Shown here: positions 53,810-62,258 of the stretch, piece after piece
Layout: the number at the start of each line of letters is the position of its first letter
Numbering within the stretch: the first letter of the stretch is position 1
NCBI RefSeq assembly: GCF_009189165.1
Contig: NZ_CP045118.1
Span: forward strand, 3,906,001 to 3,970,000
Reading direction: 5' to 3'
Length of the DNA: 64,000 nucleotides
Source: Pseudomonas sp. SCB32
GTDB lineage: Bacteria; Pseudomonadota; Gammaproteobacteria; Pseudomonadales; Pseudomonadaceae
Notes under the pieces: model-generated
The model's input: only the letters and a program-made list of their open reading frames with translations
The model's database searches: none
What the model was told of the DNA's origin: nothing
Made by a program: the position numbers and the translations under genes

Positions 53810-54673
53810 TCACATCCGATCCAGCGGAATCTTCAGGTAACGCACACCGTTATCCTCCGCCTCGGGCAACACCCCGCCGCGCACGTTCACCTGGATCGAC
53901 GGCCAGATCAGCGCCGGCGCATGGAGCGTCGAATCGCGCTGCTGGCGCATGCTGACGAAGCTCTCCTCGTCCACGCCGTCATGCACGTGCACGTTGTCCT
54001 GACGCTGCCGCTCGACGGTGGTTTCGTGCTCATGCTCCTCCCGGTCCGCCGACAGGTAGTCGTGGCACATGAACAGCCGGGTCTCTCCCGGCAGCGCGAA
54101 CAGCCGCTGGATCGAGCGGTACAACTGGCGCGCGTCGCCGCCGGGGAAGTCGCAGCGGGCGGTGCCATAGTCAGGCATGAACAGGGTGTCGCCGACGAAG
54201 GCGGCATCGCCGATCCGGTAGGTCATGCACGCGGGGGTATGGCCGGGCGTGTGCAATGCCTCGGCCTCCAGTTCGCCGATGAAAAAGCGCTCGCCGTCTT
54301 CGAACAGGTGGTCGAACTGGCTGCCGTCGCAGGGGAAGCCTCCCCCCAGGTTGAGCAGCCCGGCAAAGGTGCGCTGCACTTGGGTGGTGCTCGCACCGAT
54401 GGCCAGACGCCCGCCCAACTCGCCCTTGAGCCAGGCCGACGCGGACAGGTGATCGGCGTGCAGGTGGGTCTCCAGCAGCCACTCCACCGTCAGGCCCTGT
54501 TCACGCACGTAATCGCGGATACTTCGGGCATTGCCATAGCCAATGCGCCCGGCAGCGGCATCGTAGTCGAGTACCGGGTCGACGATGGCGCAATGGCCGG
54601 TGTTCGGGTCGGCCACCACATAGCTGTAGGTGGAAGTGGCCGGATCGAAGAAGGGTTGGATAGTGGCGCTCAT
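53810..54673 (-). CDS. blh: ETHE1-like MBL-fold hydrolase (persulfide dioxygenase/Blh type)
   Basis: About 287 residues from the ATG at 54673. Metal-binding THLHADHLSASAWLKGELGG, later His in ALHTPGHTPACMTY, and Asp in FVGDTLFMPDYGTARCDFPG, the pattern of ETHE1/persulfide dioxygenases. Oxidises glutathione persulfide to sulfite. Last gene of a four-gene minus-strand operon with the ArsR-type sensor and YeeE/YedE transporters, the BigR-operon arrangement. Confidence 0.9.
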   Translation of the reverse strand: MSATIQPFFDPATSTYSYVVADPNTGHCAIVDPVLDYDAAAGRIGYGNARSIRDYVREQGLTVEWLLETHLHADHLSASAWLKGELGGRLAIGASTTQVQRTFAGLLNLGGGFPCDGSQFDHLFEDGERFFIGELEAEALHTPGHTPACMTYRIGDAAFVGDTLFMPDYGTARCDFPGGDARQLYRSIQRLFALPGETRLFMCHDYLSADREEHEHETTVERQRQDNVHVHDGVDEESFVSMRQQRDSTLHAPALIWPSIQVNVRGGVLPEAEDNGVRYLKIPLDRM

Positions 54674-55104
54674 GCGGGTCTCCTCTTCGCGTCGCGTTGC
54701 CATTCGTACCCGGCGTGCAGCCCCATGCCCACCAGCATGGCCAGGCAGAACAGCGCGCCCTGCCAGTAACCGGCGGCGAAGGTCACCAGCGCCGGTCCCG
54801 GGCAGATGCCAGCGATGCCCCAGCCGACACCGAACAGCAGGCTGCCACCGATCAGTTGGCCATCCAGGTCGCGGCGCTTCGGCAACTGCATGACGCCGCC
54901 CAGCAGCGAGCAATCATGCCGCCGCGCCCAGGTGAAGAACGGCAGTGCCACACCAATGGCGGCGGCCATCACCAGCGCCAACGACGGGTCCCAGTGCCCG
55001 GCGAGATCGAGGAAGCCCAGCACCTTTGCCGGGTTGGCCATGCCCGCCAGCAGCAGGCCGATGCCGAACAGCAGGCCGGCCAGAAACGCAACGATCTTGC
55101 CCAT
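54670..55104 (-). CDS. YeeE/YedE (DUF6691) half-transporter B
   Basis: 144 residues with about four membrane segments (IVAFLAGLLFGIGLLLAGMA at the N-terminus; LIGGSLLFGVGWGIAGICPG with the conserved Cys). The GxGxCPGP motif is used by YeeE/PmpB-type proteins in sulfur-species transport. Its stop overlaps the hydrolase start; it lies 3 bp from the companion gene. Confidence 0.88.
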   Translation of the reverse strand: MGKIVAFLAGLLFGIGLLLAGMANPAKVLGFLDLAGHWDPSLALVMAAAIGVALPFFTWARRHDCSLLGGVMQLPKRRDLDGQLIGGSLLFGVGWGIAGICPGPALVTFAAGYWQGALFCLAMLVGMGLHAGYEWQRDAKRRPA

Positions 55105-55107
55105 GCT

Positions 55108-55536
55108 TCAGGCTCCCAGCAGGTGACGCAGGATGAACACGGTGATGAAGCCGGTGGCCATGAAGCTCAAGGTTGCCACCAGGGAACGGCCGGACATCCG
55201 CGACAGGCCGCAGACGCCGTGCCCACTGGTGCAGCCAGAGCCGAAGCGGCTGCCGACACCGACCAGAAGCCCCGCCACCAGCAAGGTCGCCCAGCCGGCC
55301 TCGAAGCGAATCTCCGGCAGCGGCCGCAGCACCGCCCACAGCAAGGGCGCCGCCAGCATGCCGAGCAGGAACAACGGGCCTTCGCCACGCCAGCCGGCAC
55401 CTTTGAAGAGCCCGCCGAGCAGGCCGCTGATGCCGGCGATACGACCATCGAGCACGGCGAACAGTCCTGCCGACAGCCCGATCAGCGCGCCACCGGCCAG
55501 GGCGCTCCAGGGCGTGAAGTGGGTCCAGTCGATCAT
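55108..55536 (-). CDS. YeeE/YedE half-transporter A
   Basis: 142 residues with about four membrane segments and the conserved SRFGSGCTSGHGVCGLSR stretch carrying the substrate-relay Cys residues. With the downstream half it would form the PmpAB-type sulfur-compound channel. The stop of the ArsR gene overlaps its start. Confidence 0.9.
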   Translation of the reverse strand: MIDWTHFTPWSALAGGALIGLSAGLFAVLDGRIAGISGLLGGLFKGAGWRGEGPLFLLGMLAAPLLWAVLRPLPEIRFEAGWATLLVAGLLVGVGSRFGSGCTSGHGVCGLSRMSGRSLVATLSFMATGFITVFILRHLLGA

Positions 55537-55862
55537 TTCGGCACCTCTGCGCAGAACAGCCGATACAGGGTCTCGATCACCGCCAGCGCCTGGTGGCTGG
55601 CGATGCGATAGTAGACCTGCTTGCCTTCGCGACGGGTTTCCACCAGCTCCTCGCGGCGCAGCACTGCCAGTTGCTGCGAGAGGGTCGGCTGGGAAATGCC
55701 GGTGCGGGCCTCCAGCTCACCCACGTTCAACTCGCCCTGGGCCAACTGGCAGAGCAACATCAGGCGGTCCGTGTTGGCCAGGGCCTTGAGCAACTGGCAG
55801 GCGGATTCAGCGGATTGGTGCAGACGCAGCGCGTCGGCGGGGTCGAGCGTAGTAGCGGTCAT
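55533..55862 (-). CDS. bigR: BigR/SqrR-type persulfide-sensing ArsR repressor
   Basis: 109 residues. Winged HTH: VGELEARTGISQPTLSQQLA. Cys38 (RLMLLCQLAQ) and Cys104 (YRLFCAE) are 66 residues apart, the same as the disulfide/tetrasulfide-forming pair of BigR. No metal-binding ELCVCDL motif of arsenic or cadmium sensors is present. It should repress its operon until oxidised by reactive sulfur. First gene of the operon; a palindromic AT-rich operator lies upstream. Confidence 0.88.
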   Translation of the reverse strand: MTATTLDPADALRLHQSAESACQLLKALANTDRLMLLCQLAQGELNVGELEARTGISQPTLSQQLAVLRREELVETRREGKQVYYRIASHQALAVIETLYRLFCAEVPK

Positions 55863-55877
55863 GGCAACGATCTACAG

Positions 55878-55892
55878 ATATACAATCTATAT
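55878..55892. promoter_or_regulatory. Candidate BigR operator
   Basis: ATATA, five-base spacer CAATC, TATAT: an AT-rich inverted repeat 16 bp upstream of the repressor ATG, within a strongly AT-rich promoter stretch (about 55870-55910). Position and composition fit operators of BigR-type repressors. Confidence 0.6.
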
Positions 55893-56021
55893 TTTTATAT
55901 ATTATTTTTCGTGCAATGACCAGCCAGATATCGCGCGCCTGGACCAACGGCTTCCCGGAGGTCATGCGGGAGCCGCGCCTACATCCACCGTTGCGCGCCC
56001 CCTCGGCGTACCGCGCGAGGC

Positions 56022-57125
56022 CTAACCGAAGCGTACGCAGTAGATCGGTGGCAGGTTGGCCGACAGGCACTGCCAGTGGTCGCCGCCGTTTTCCGACAGC
56101 CACAGGCCACCGGTGGTGGAGCCCATCGCCAGGCAGATACCGTCGTCGTCCACTGCCAGGCCATGGCGGTACACCAGGTCGAAGGCCGGCCCCTGCGGCA
56201 GGCCGCTGTCCAGCACCTCGAAACTGGCGCCGCCATCGCGGGTACGGGTGACCACGAAGTGGCCGTCTACCGGCACCCGGCAGACATCCTGCACCGCCGG
56301 GACGAACCAGGCGGTGTCCGGCTGGGTCGGGTGCACCGCGACGGCGAAGCCGAAGCTGGAGGGCTTGACCTGGACGTCATGCCAGCGCGCACCGCCATCG
56401 CTGGAGGTGAAGATGCCGTTGTGATGCTGCACCCACAGACGGTCCGGTTGCGCCGGGCACTGCACCAGACGATGCGGGTCCTGGATGGCGCCGTCCTCGC
56501 GCAGTTCCGGCGGCATGTAGTCGGCGTACATGCCCGCCGTGGTGTTGCGCCAGTTGGCGCCGCCGTCGTCGCTCTGCCAGACGCCGCCGCAGGACACCCC
56601 GACGGTCAGGTGCTGGCTGTCCCGTGGGTCGACGCTGACCGAATGGATGCCCGGCCAGTCGTAGCCACCGCCGAACCAGCGGGCACGCTCGGGGCGGTCC
56701 CACAGCGGGCGGTTCAGTTCCCAGTTGTCGCCGCCGTCGGCGCTGCGGAACAGCCCGCCGGGAATGGTCCCGGCCCAGAGCACGCCGGGCTCGGCCGCGC
56801 CGCCCGTCTCCAGGCACCAGATCTGTTGCAGGGTCCAGGGCGCGGGCGGCGCATCGCCCTCCTTCGGTTGCGGCAGAGGGTCGGGCTGCGGCGGGTAAAC
56901 CGGCACGGCGACTTCCTGCCACTCCTCACCTGGGCGCTGGCGCCACAGCTTGCAGCCGAAGTGGCCGAGGTTGAGCGCGGCGTAGAGGGTTTCGTCGCGG
57001 GGGTCGGCCAGCACCACGCTCAGGGGCTCGCCAAGGAATTCGCGGCGGGCTTCCTGCCAGCCGTTCACGTCGCGCGCAAAGGTGAACAGCCCCTTGCGGG
57101 TCGCCACCAGCAATCGATCGTCCAT
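56022..57125 (-). CDS. BNR/sialidase-like repeat protein (beta-propeller)
   Basis: 367 residues. Repeated Asp-box-like motifs (SDDGGANWRN, SSDGGARWHD, SENGGDHWQC) give a BNR/YVTN-type propeller, also called exo-alpha-sialidase-like or glycosyl hydrolase. No signal peptide: MDDRLLVATRKGLFTFAR starts directly with the first blade. It lies 10 bp downstream of the MoaD-like gene in what looks like a two-gene operon. No catalytic sialidase Arg triad could be assigned, so the enzyme label is not claimed. Confidence 0.8.
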   Translation of the reverse strand: MDDRLLVATRKGLFTFARDVNGWQEARREFLGEPLSVVLADPRDETLYAALNLGHFGCKLWRQRPGEEWQEVAVPVYPPQPDPLPQPKEGDAPPAPWTLQQIWCLETGGAAEPGVLWAGTIPGGLFRSADGGDNWELNRPLWDRPERARWFGGGYDWPGIHSVSVDPRDSQHLTVGVSCGGVWQSDDGGANWRNTTAGMYADYMPPELREDGAIQDPHRLVQCPAQPDRLWVQHHNGIFTSSDGGARWHDVQVKPSSFGFAVAVHPTQPDTAWFVPAVQDVCRVPVDGHFVVTRTRDGGASFEVLDSGLPQGPAFDLVYRHGLAVDDDGICLAMGSTTGGLWLSENGGDHWQCLSANLPPIYCVRFG

Positions 57126-57135
57126 AGCCGCCTCC

Positions 57136-57405
57136 TCAGCCGCCGCTCAGGGCCTGCACCACGTAGACCTCGCTGTCCGCCGCCAGGGCATCGCTCAGGC
57201 GGACGCGGTCGCGCAGGCGCAGGCCGTCGATGAAGATCGTCAGGTGCCGGCGCAGCCCGCCCTGGTCGTCCAGCAGGTAGCCGCGCAGGGCGGGCGCCTC
57301 GGCGAACACCGTCTCCAGCGCCGCGCGCAAGGTCGGCGCCGTCAGCTCGCGCTCCTCCAGCGCGACGTGGCGCTGGATCGAGGGGGCGAAGACGATTCGG
57401 CTCAT
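57136..57405 (-). CDS. MoaD/ThiS-family ubiquitin-like protein
   Basis: 89 residues from the ATG at 57405 (MSRIVFAPSIQRHVALEER). Beta-grasp pattern with RRHLTIFIDGLRLRDR and EVYVVQALSGG. The C-terminal Gly-Gly is the hallmark of proteins activated by an E1-like enzyme and thiocarboxylated. No E1 (MoeB/ThiF) or molybdopterin genes are nearby. Its partner is the BNR-repeat protein 10 bp downstream. Confidence 0.85.
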   Translation of the reverse strand: MSRIVFAPSIQRHVALEERELTAPTLRAALETVFAEAPALRGYLLDDQGGLRRHLTIFIDGLRLRDRVRLSDALAADSEVYVVQALSGG

Positions 57406-57998
57406 GGGCTGACCCGGTCCTGACGAAAGATGCTCCCAGTGTAGGGGAGGCTCGAGCCCCCATCGGCGCACGCGACCGGCTGTATCCGAACACCCGCGGC
57501 GCCTCTGGAACGGCGCTCGTGGCGACGGGGCTCAGGCATTCAGTTTCGTTTTTTAGAATCTAATCATCTCGAAAATCACATTTAATAAACGCATGAGCCT
57601 GTGCGAGGCTGCTCGCATCGTCAGCCATCCCGTCCAACATGCACCTGCTCGTTTCGCCCGCACCGCTGGAACCCGTCGCCGCCCGCAAGGCCGGCAGCGC
57701 TACCCGTCTGCCGCGCAAACATGCCCGATGGCTCGAACTGCAACCGCTGACCCTGCCTCTCGAACTGGCCTTCTGGGCGCTCTGGCATTGCCGCCACGCG
57801 CGCCCACCGGATAGCGCCAGCCGCTGACGGGCCGCCGCGCCCGAACTCCATCGACGGAACTACGCTCAGGGAAGGCCCGCGCCTCCTCGAACAAGACGTA
57901 GCCCGTTGCGTCGCTTGCCTGCCTTTATCTCCGCACCCGAGGTGCGGCCCTGGCCTGCAGGTCGTCAGCGCATCCGCCTGGATGCTATCGAGAGCCCC
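57406..57998. other. Intergenic region upstream of the gamma-glutamylpolyamine synthetase
   Basis: About 590 bp. An AT-rich segment near 57541-57585 (TTTTTTAGAATCTAATCATC) is a likely promoter zone. A possible 62-codon frame is listed separately. Otherwise no hairpin or domain was seen. Confidence 0.4.
57639..57827 (+). CDS. Possible small protein, unknown
   Basis: A 62-codon frame with high GC at third positions, as in genuine genes here, reading MHLLVSPAPLEPVAARK through LPLELAFWALWHC. No domain is recognised and no strong Shine-Dalgarno is seen. It may be a small gene or chance coding bias in GC-rich DNA. Confidence 0.3.
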   Translation: MHLLVSPAPLEPVAARKAGSATRLPRKHARWLELQPLTLPLELAFWALWHCRHARPPDSASR

Positions 57999-59378
57999 AT
58001 GAATTTCGCCTCCGTGCAAGAAGCCCAGTCCTTCCTGGCCCAAAACCCCGATATCGAGATGGTCGAGCTGTTCATCCTCGACGCCAACGGCGTGCCGCGC
58101 GGCAAGCTGTTGCACCGCGAAGAGCTGCTCGCCGTGTACCAGTCCGGCCGGCCACTGCCCAGCACCATCCTCGGTCTCACCATCCACGGCGAGGATGTGG
58201 AGGACTCCGGGCTGGTCTGGGACGTCGGCGATATCGACTGCCGCGCCTATCCGCTGGCCGGCAGCCTGGTGCGTCTGCCCTGGCGGCAGATTCCCACGGC
58301 GGCGGTGCAGGTCAGCATGCACCCCGTGGAAGGCAAACCGGCGGACATCGCCGACCCGCGCCATGTGCTGATCCACGTGATCGACCAACTGAAGGCCGAC
58401 GGCTTCCACCCGGTGATGGCCTGCGAGCTGGAGTTCTACCTGCTGGACGCCAAGCGTGACGCCAATGGCCGTCCACAGCCTGCACTGGACGCCGACGGCG
58501 GCCGTCCTCGCGCCACCCAGGTGTATGGCCTGCGCGAGCTGGAACAGATCGAGCCGTTCCTCGCCGACCTCTATGCCGCCTGCAAGGCCCAGGGCATTCC
58601 GGCCCGCACGGCGATTTCCGAGTACGCGCCGGGCCAGGTGGAGATCACCCTGGAACACGGCGATGCGCTGGTCGCCATGGACCAGGCCGTGCGCTACAAG
58701 CGCCTGGTAAAAGGCGTGGCGCACAAGCACGGCATGCAGGCCTGCTTCATGGCCAAGCCGTTCGACGACCTGGCCGGCACCGGCATGCACATGCACGTGT
58801 CCCTGGCCGATGCCGCGGGCAACAACCTGTTCGCCAGCGAAATGGCTGATATTGAAAGCGGGGCCGGCACTCCCCTGCTGCGCCAGTCCGTGGGCGGCAT
58901 GCTGAAAAGCCTGCTCGACTCGCTGCTGCTGTTCTGCCCCAACGCCAACTCCTACCGCCGCTTCCAGGCCAACAGCTACGCGCCGCTGGCGCCGACCTGG
59001 GGTTGCGACAACCGCACCGTAAGCCTGCGTGTACCGGGCGGCCCGGCCCACACCCGGCACGTTGAGCACCGCATCTGCGGCGCCGACGCCAACCCCTACC
59101 TGGCCGCCGCCGGCATCCTCGCCGGCATCCATCGCGGCATCCGCGAGGAGATCGACCCGGGCGCGCCGGTGGAAGGCAACGGCTACGCCCAGGCCAAGGA
59201 ACTGCTGCCCACCGACTGGCTCACCTCGCTGCGCGCGCTGGAGCGCTCCAGCTGGGCGCGCGATGCCCTGGGGCATGAATTCCTCGGCGTCTACCTGAAG
59301 GTCAAGCAGGCCGAGTACCGGCAGTTCATGGGCGAGGTCGGCGAGCAGGACTGGCGGTGGTATCTGACCCAGGCTTGA
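57999..59378 (+). CDS. Glutamine synthetase-like gamma-glutamylpolyamine synthetase
   Basis: 459 residues from the ATG at 57999. GS-type catalytic domain: MACELEFYLLDAKRD, STYAPGQVEITLEHGD-like region (SEYAPGQVEITLEHG), CFMAKPFDDLAGTGMHMHVS, and NSYAPLAPTWGCDNRTVSLR. It lacks the adenylylation loop of true GlnA. PuuA/SpuB-type enzymes join glutamate to putrescine or related amines; the FAD oxidase and polyamine transporter downstream support that role. Confidence 0.88.
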   Translation: MNFASVQEAQSFLAQNPDIEMVELFILDANGVPRGKLLHREELLAVYQSGRPLPSTILGLTIHGEDVEDSGLVWDVGDIDCRAYPLAGSLVRLPWRQIPTAAVQVSMHPVEGKPADIADPRHVLIHVIDQLKADGFHPVMACELEFYLLDAKRDANGRPQPALDADGGRPRATQVYGLRELEQIEPFLADLYAACKAQGIPARTAISEYAPGQVEITLEHGDALVAMDQAVRYKRLVKGVAHKHGMQACFMAKPFDDLAGTGMHMHVSLADAAGNNLFASEMADIESGAGTPLLRQSVGGMLKSLLDSLLLFCPNANSYRRFQANSYAPLAPTWGCDNRTVSLRVPGGPAHTRHVEHRICGADANPYLAAAGILAGIHRGIREEIDPGAPVEGNGYAQAKELLPTDWLTSLRALERSSWARDALGHEFLGVYLKVKQAEYRQFMGEVGEQDWRWYLTQA

Positions 59379-59393
59379 TATCCATCTTCTGGG

Positions 59394-59454
59394 CCCCCGC
59401 ATTCGCGGGGGAGACGCAGAAACTCGCCACTCACGTCATTCCCGCGAACGCGGA
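59394..59454. repeat. Hairpin and GC-rich repeat between polyamine genes
   Basis: CCCCCGC, loop ATTC, GCGGGGG (59394-59411), then CGTCATTCCCGCGAACGCGG (59435-59454), the half of a widespread bacterial intergenic repeat. It lies between the synthetase and oxidase genes. Confidence 0.6.
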
Positions 59455-59556
59455 AAACCAGAATCGCAGAACTTACAACCCGCTCCCGAGCAATCCCCTC
59501 TCCCTTCAGGTAGAGGACCAAGGAGAGGGAAAACGAACAACAACAGGACCACCGAA

Positions 59557-60870
59557 ATGAACGCTGCACTGAACCCCGCCACTCCTGCCCCCGAGCGCGC
59601 GAAGTCCTATTACTCCGCGAGCCTCAACGAAGAGACCCGCTACCCCACGTTGCAGGGCGAGGTGAACGTCGACATCGCCATCATCGGCGGCGGCTTCACC
59701 GGCGTCGCCACCGCCGTGGAACTGGCGGAGCGCGGCTACAAGGTCGCCATCGTCGAGACCAACAAGGTCGGCTGGGGCGCCAGCGGGCGGAACGGCGGGC
59801 AGGTCACCGGCAGCCTCTCCGGCGACTCCGCCATGAGCAAGCAGATGCGCCAGTGGCTGGGCGACGACGTCGAGGATTTCATCTGGCACCTGCGCTGGCG
59901 CGGCCACGAGATCATCAAGAGCCGCGTGGAGAAATACGGCATCCAGTGCGACCTGAAGTTCGGCCACCTGCACGCCGCGATGAAGCCGTCGCACATGGAC
60001 GAATTGAAGGCCACCTTCGATGACGCCAAGCGCCGTGGCATGGGCGACGAGATCACCCTGCTGGACAGCGCCGGCGTGCGCGCGCACCTGGAAAGCGACC
60101 TCTACTGCGGCGCCATCAAGAACACCCGCAACATGCACCTGCACCCGCTCAACCTGTGCATCGGCGAGGCCAAGGCCGCCGCCAGCCTGGGCGCGCTGAT
60201 CTTCGAACACTCCGAGGTGCTGGATATCATCCACGGCCCGCGCCCGGCGGTGGTCACCTCCGGCGGGCGGATCAACGCCGCGCAGGTGATGCTCGCCGGC
60301 GACGTCTACCACAAGCTGGAGCGCAAGCAGCTCAAGGGCATGATCTTCCCGGCCATGGGCGGCATCGTCACCACCAAGCCGCTGGGCGAGCTGGCCAAGC
60401 GCCTGAACCCGCAGGACCTGGCGGTCTATGACTGCCGCTTCGTGCTCGACTACTACCGCATGACTGGCGATGGTCGCCTGCTGTTCGGCGGCGGCGCCAA
60501 CTACTCCGGCCGTGACTCGCGCGATATCGCCGGCGAGCTGCGTCCGTGCATCGAGCGCACCTTCCCGGCGCTCAAGGGCGTGGACATCGAGTTCCAGTGG
60601 AGCTGCGCCATGGGCATCGTGATGAACCGCATCCCGCAACTGGGCAAGCTGTCGGAGAACGTCTGGTACTGCCAGGGCTACTCCGGCCACGGCGTGGCGA
60701 CCACCCACATCATGGGCGAGATCATGGCCACGGCGATGACCGGCGACCTGGAGAAGTTCGACACCTTCGCCCAGTGCAAGCACATCCGCGTGCCGATGGG
60801 CGACGTGTTCGGCAACCCGATGCTGGCGGCGGGGATGTGGTACTACCAGATGATGGAGAAGTTGCGCTGA
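59557..60870 (+). CDS. FAD-dependent gamma-glutamylputrescine oxidase-like enzyme
   Basis: 437 residues. N-terminal Rossmann motif VDIAIIGGGFTGVATAVELA and GWGASGRNGGQVTGSLSG. The DadA/PuuB-type C-terminal FAD contact includes YCQGYSGHGVATTHIMG. Oxidises the gamma-glutamyl-polyamine made by the upstream synthetase to the aldehyde, giving H2O2 and ammonia. The aldehyde dehydrogenase step is not in the window. Confidence 0.9.
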   Translation: MNAALNPATPAPERAKSYYSASLNEETRYPTLQGEVNVDIAIIGGGFTGVATAVELAERGYKVAIVETNKVGWGASGRNGGQVTGSLSGDSAMSKQMRQWLGDDVEDFIWHLRWRGHEIIKSRVEKYGIQCDLKFGHLHAAMKPSHMDELKATFDDAKRRGMGDEITLLDSAGVRAHLESDLYCGAIKNTRNMHLHPLNLCIGEAKAAASLGALIFEHSEVLDIIHGPRPAVVTSGGRINAAQVMLAGDVYHKLERKQLKGMIFPAMGGIVTTKPLGELAKRLNPQDLAVYDCRFVLDYYRMTGDGRLLFGGGANYSGRDSRDIAGELRPCIERTFPALKGVDIEFQWSCAMGIVMNRIPQLGKLSENVWYCQGYSGHGVATTHIMGEIMATAMTGDLEKFDTFAQCKHIRVPMGDVFGNPMLAAGMWYYQMMEKLR

Positions 60871-60900
60871 TAGCCGGCTGAGCCCTGTTTGCACCGCTGG

Positions 60901-60966
60901 ATCGCGGACAGAGTCCGCTCCTACAGGTTGATACCGCCTCCGTAGGAGCGGACCTTATCCGCGAAT
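60901..60966. repeat. Paired REP elements (BIME-like)
   Basis: ATCGCGGACAGAGTCCGCTC-CTACAGG and its inverted near-copy GTAGGAGCGGACCTTATCCG-CGAATT face each other across about ten bases. This is the typical Pseudomonas REP doublet, 30 bp after the oxidase stop. Confidence 0.85.
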
Positions 60967-61020
60967 TCCCTTGCGGCGGAATCCGTCAAGGCAGACCAGT
61001 TCCTGAATACTGCGCCAGTT

Positions 61021-61099
61021 GTAGGATGGGTAGGGCGAAGCGAAACCCATGCTGTCGGTGCACGGATCGATGGGTTTCGCGTTGCTCTACCCATCCTAC
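61021..61099. repeat. Large intergenic inverted repeat
   Basis: GTAGGATGGGTAG (61021-61033) pairs with CTACCCATCCTAC (61087-61099), and inside it GCGAAACCCAT (61040-61050) pairs with ATGGGTTTCGC (61070-61080). A second, different repeat family common between Pseudomonas genes; can fold into a long hairpin. Confidence 0.85.
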
Positions 61100-61194
61100 G
61101 ACCAGCCGCGTCACCTCTGCGCCCGCACCCGCCCCACTCGACACCACCGCCCCGCTCAGGGATAAAGGCTGCACTTCGCCGTTAGGAGTGAGCC

Positions 61195-62118
61195 ATGCGT
61201 TTCCCCTCAATGACCGCCCTCCGCGTGCTGGATGCCGTCGCCCGCCTGGGCAGCCTGTCTGGCGCGGCCAGCGAGCTGAGCCTGACCCGCAGCGCCGTCA
61301 GCCACCAGTTGCACAGCCTGGAAGACTGCCTGGGCATTCCCCTCACCGAGCGGGTCGGCCGTGGCATCGCGCTCACCTACCACGGCGAATGCTTCGCCCG
61401 TGAAACCCAGCGCGCCCTGGCGATCCTCAACGAGGCGCGGCGCTTCGCCAATGCCGAGGAAATCTCCGGTCGCCTGTGCGTGAGCTGCACACCGGGCTTC
61501 GCCACCTACTGGCTGTGCCACCAGATAGGCAAGTTCCAGCGCGCCCATCCGCAGGTGGAGCTGAACCTGGTCTCGCCACGGATTCCCGACGATGTCTCCA
61601 ACCGCGACGTCGACCTGTTCATTGCCTACGGCGTGGGCGACTGGACGGACCTGCACGTCGACCTGATCGCCACCCTCGACACCTTCCCGGTGTGCAGCCC
61701 ATCGCTGCTCAACTCCATCGGCGGCCTGGACTCGCCGGAAGACCTCGCCAACCTGCCCTTCCTGCACATGGTCGATCACTCCGACTGGCTGCTGTGGACG
61801 GCCGCCGCCGGGGTGAAGAACCTCAACGTGCGCAATGGCATCGTCTTCTCCGACGCGCACCTGGTGCAGTCGGCGGCCATCGCCGGGCAGGGCGTGGCGA
61901 TGGGCGATGCGCTGGTCAGCGGCGATGCCATGGCCAAAGGGCAACTGGTGCGGCTGTTCAACGTCGCCATCGAACCGCCCAACCGCTACTACTTCGTCAC
62001 CGACCCGGCCAAGTCCGAACGCCCGGACGTACGGGCCTTCAAGGCCTGGATGAAGGCGGAACTGCGGATGTCCGAGCAGTTCCGCCAGGGCGGCCGCAAC
62101 GTGATGATTGGTGAATGA
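61195..62118 (+). CDS. LysR-family regulator (GcvA-like)
   Basis: 307 residues with GGAG before the ATG. HTH: LDAVARLGSLSGAASELSLT and SAVSHQLHSLEDCLGIPL. The effector domain (from about 90) has the GcvA-type CTPGFATYWLCHQIGKFQ pattern. Situated between polyamine catabolic and transport genes on the same strand, so it probably controls one or both sets. Confidence 0.88.
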   Translation: MRFPSMTALRVLDAVARLGSLSGAASELSLTRSAVSHQLHSLEDCLGIPLTERVGRGIALTYHGECFARETQRALAILNEARRFANAEEISGRLCVSCTPGFATYWLCHQIGKFQRAHPQVELNLVSPRIPDDVSNRDVDLFIAYGVGDWTDLHVDLIATLDTFPVCSPSLLNSIGGLDSPEDLANLPFLHMVDHSDWLLWTAAAGVKNLNVRNGIVFSDAHLVQSAAIAGQGVAMGDALVSGDAMAKGQLVRLFNVAIEPPNRYYFVTDPAKSERPDVRAFKAWMKAELRMSEQFRQGGRNVMIGE

Positions 62119-62258
62119 TTTCGAACAATGAGGGCAAAAAAACGCGATTGAAGCGGAGAGAGATTTGACAATACTGCATTAAAAAAAGGCCGCTGATTTT
62201 TACCCAGATCCTCACCCGGCGACCTCTCGAACAAGAACAAGAAATCGAGGTAAGTGCA

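Noticed and set aside
54697..55611. 304-codon plus-strand open frame
   Set aside because: Gln/Ala/His-rich antisense of the YeeE/YedE genes.
57621..59402. 593-codon minus-strand open frame
   Set aside because: Mirror of the glutamine-synthetase-like gene, with no recognisable domain.
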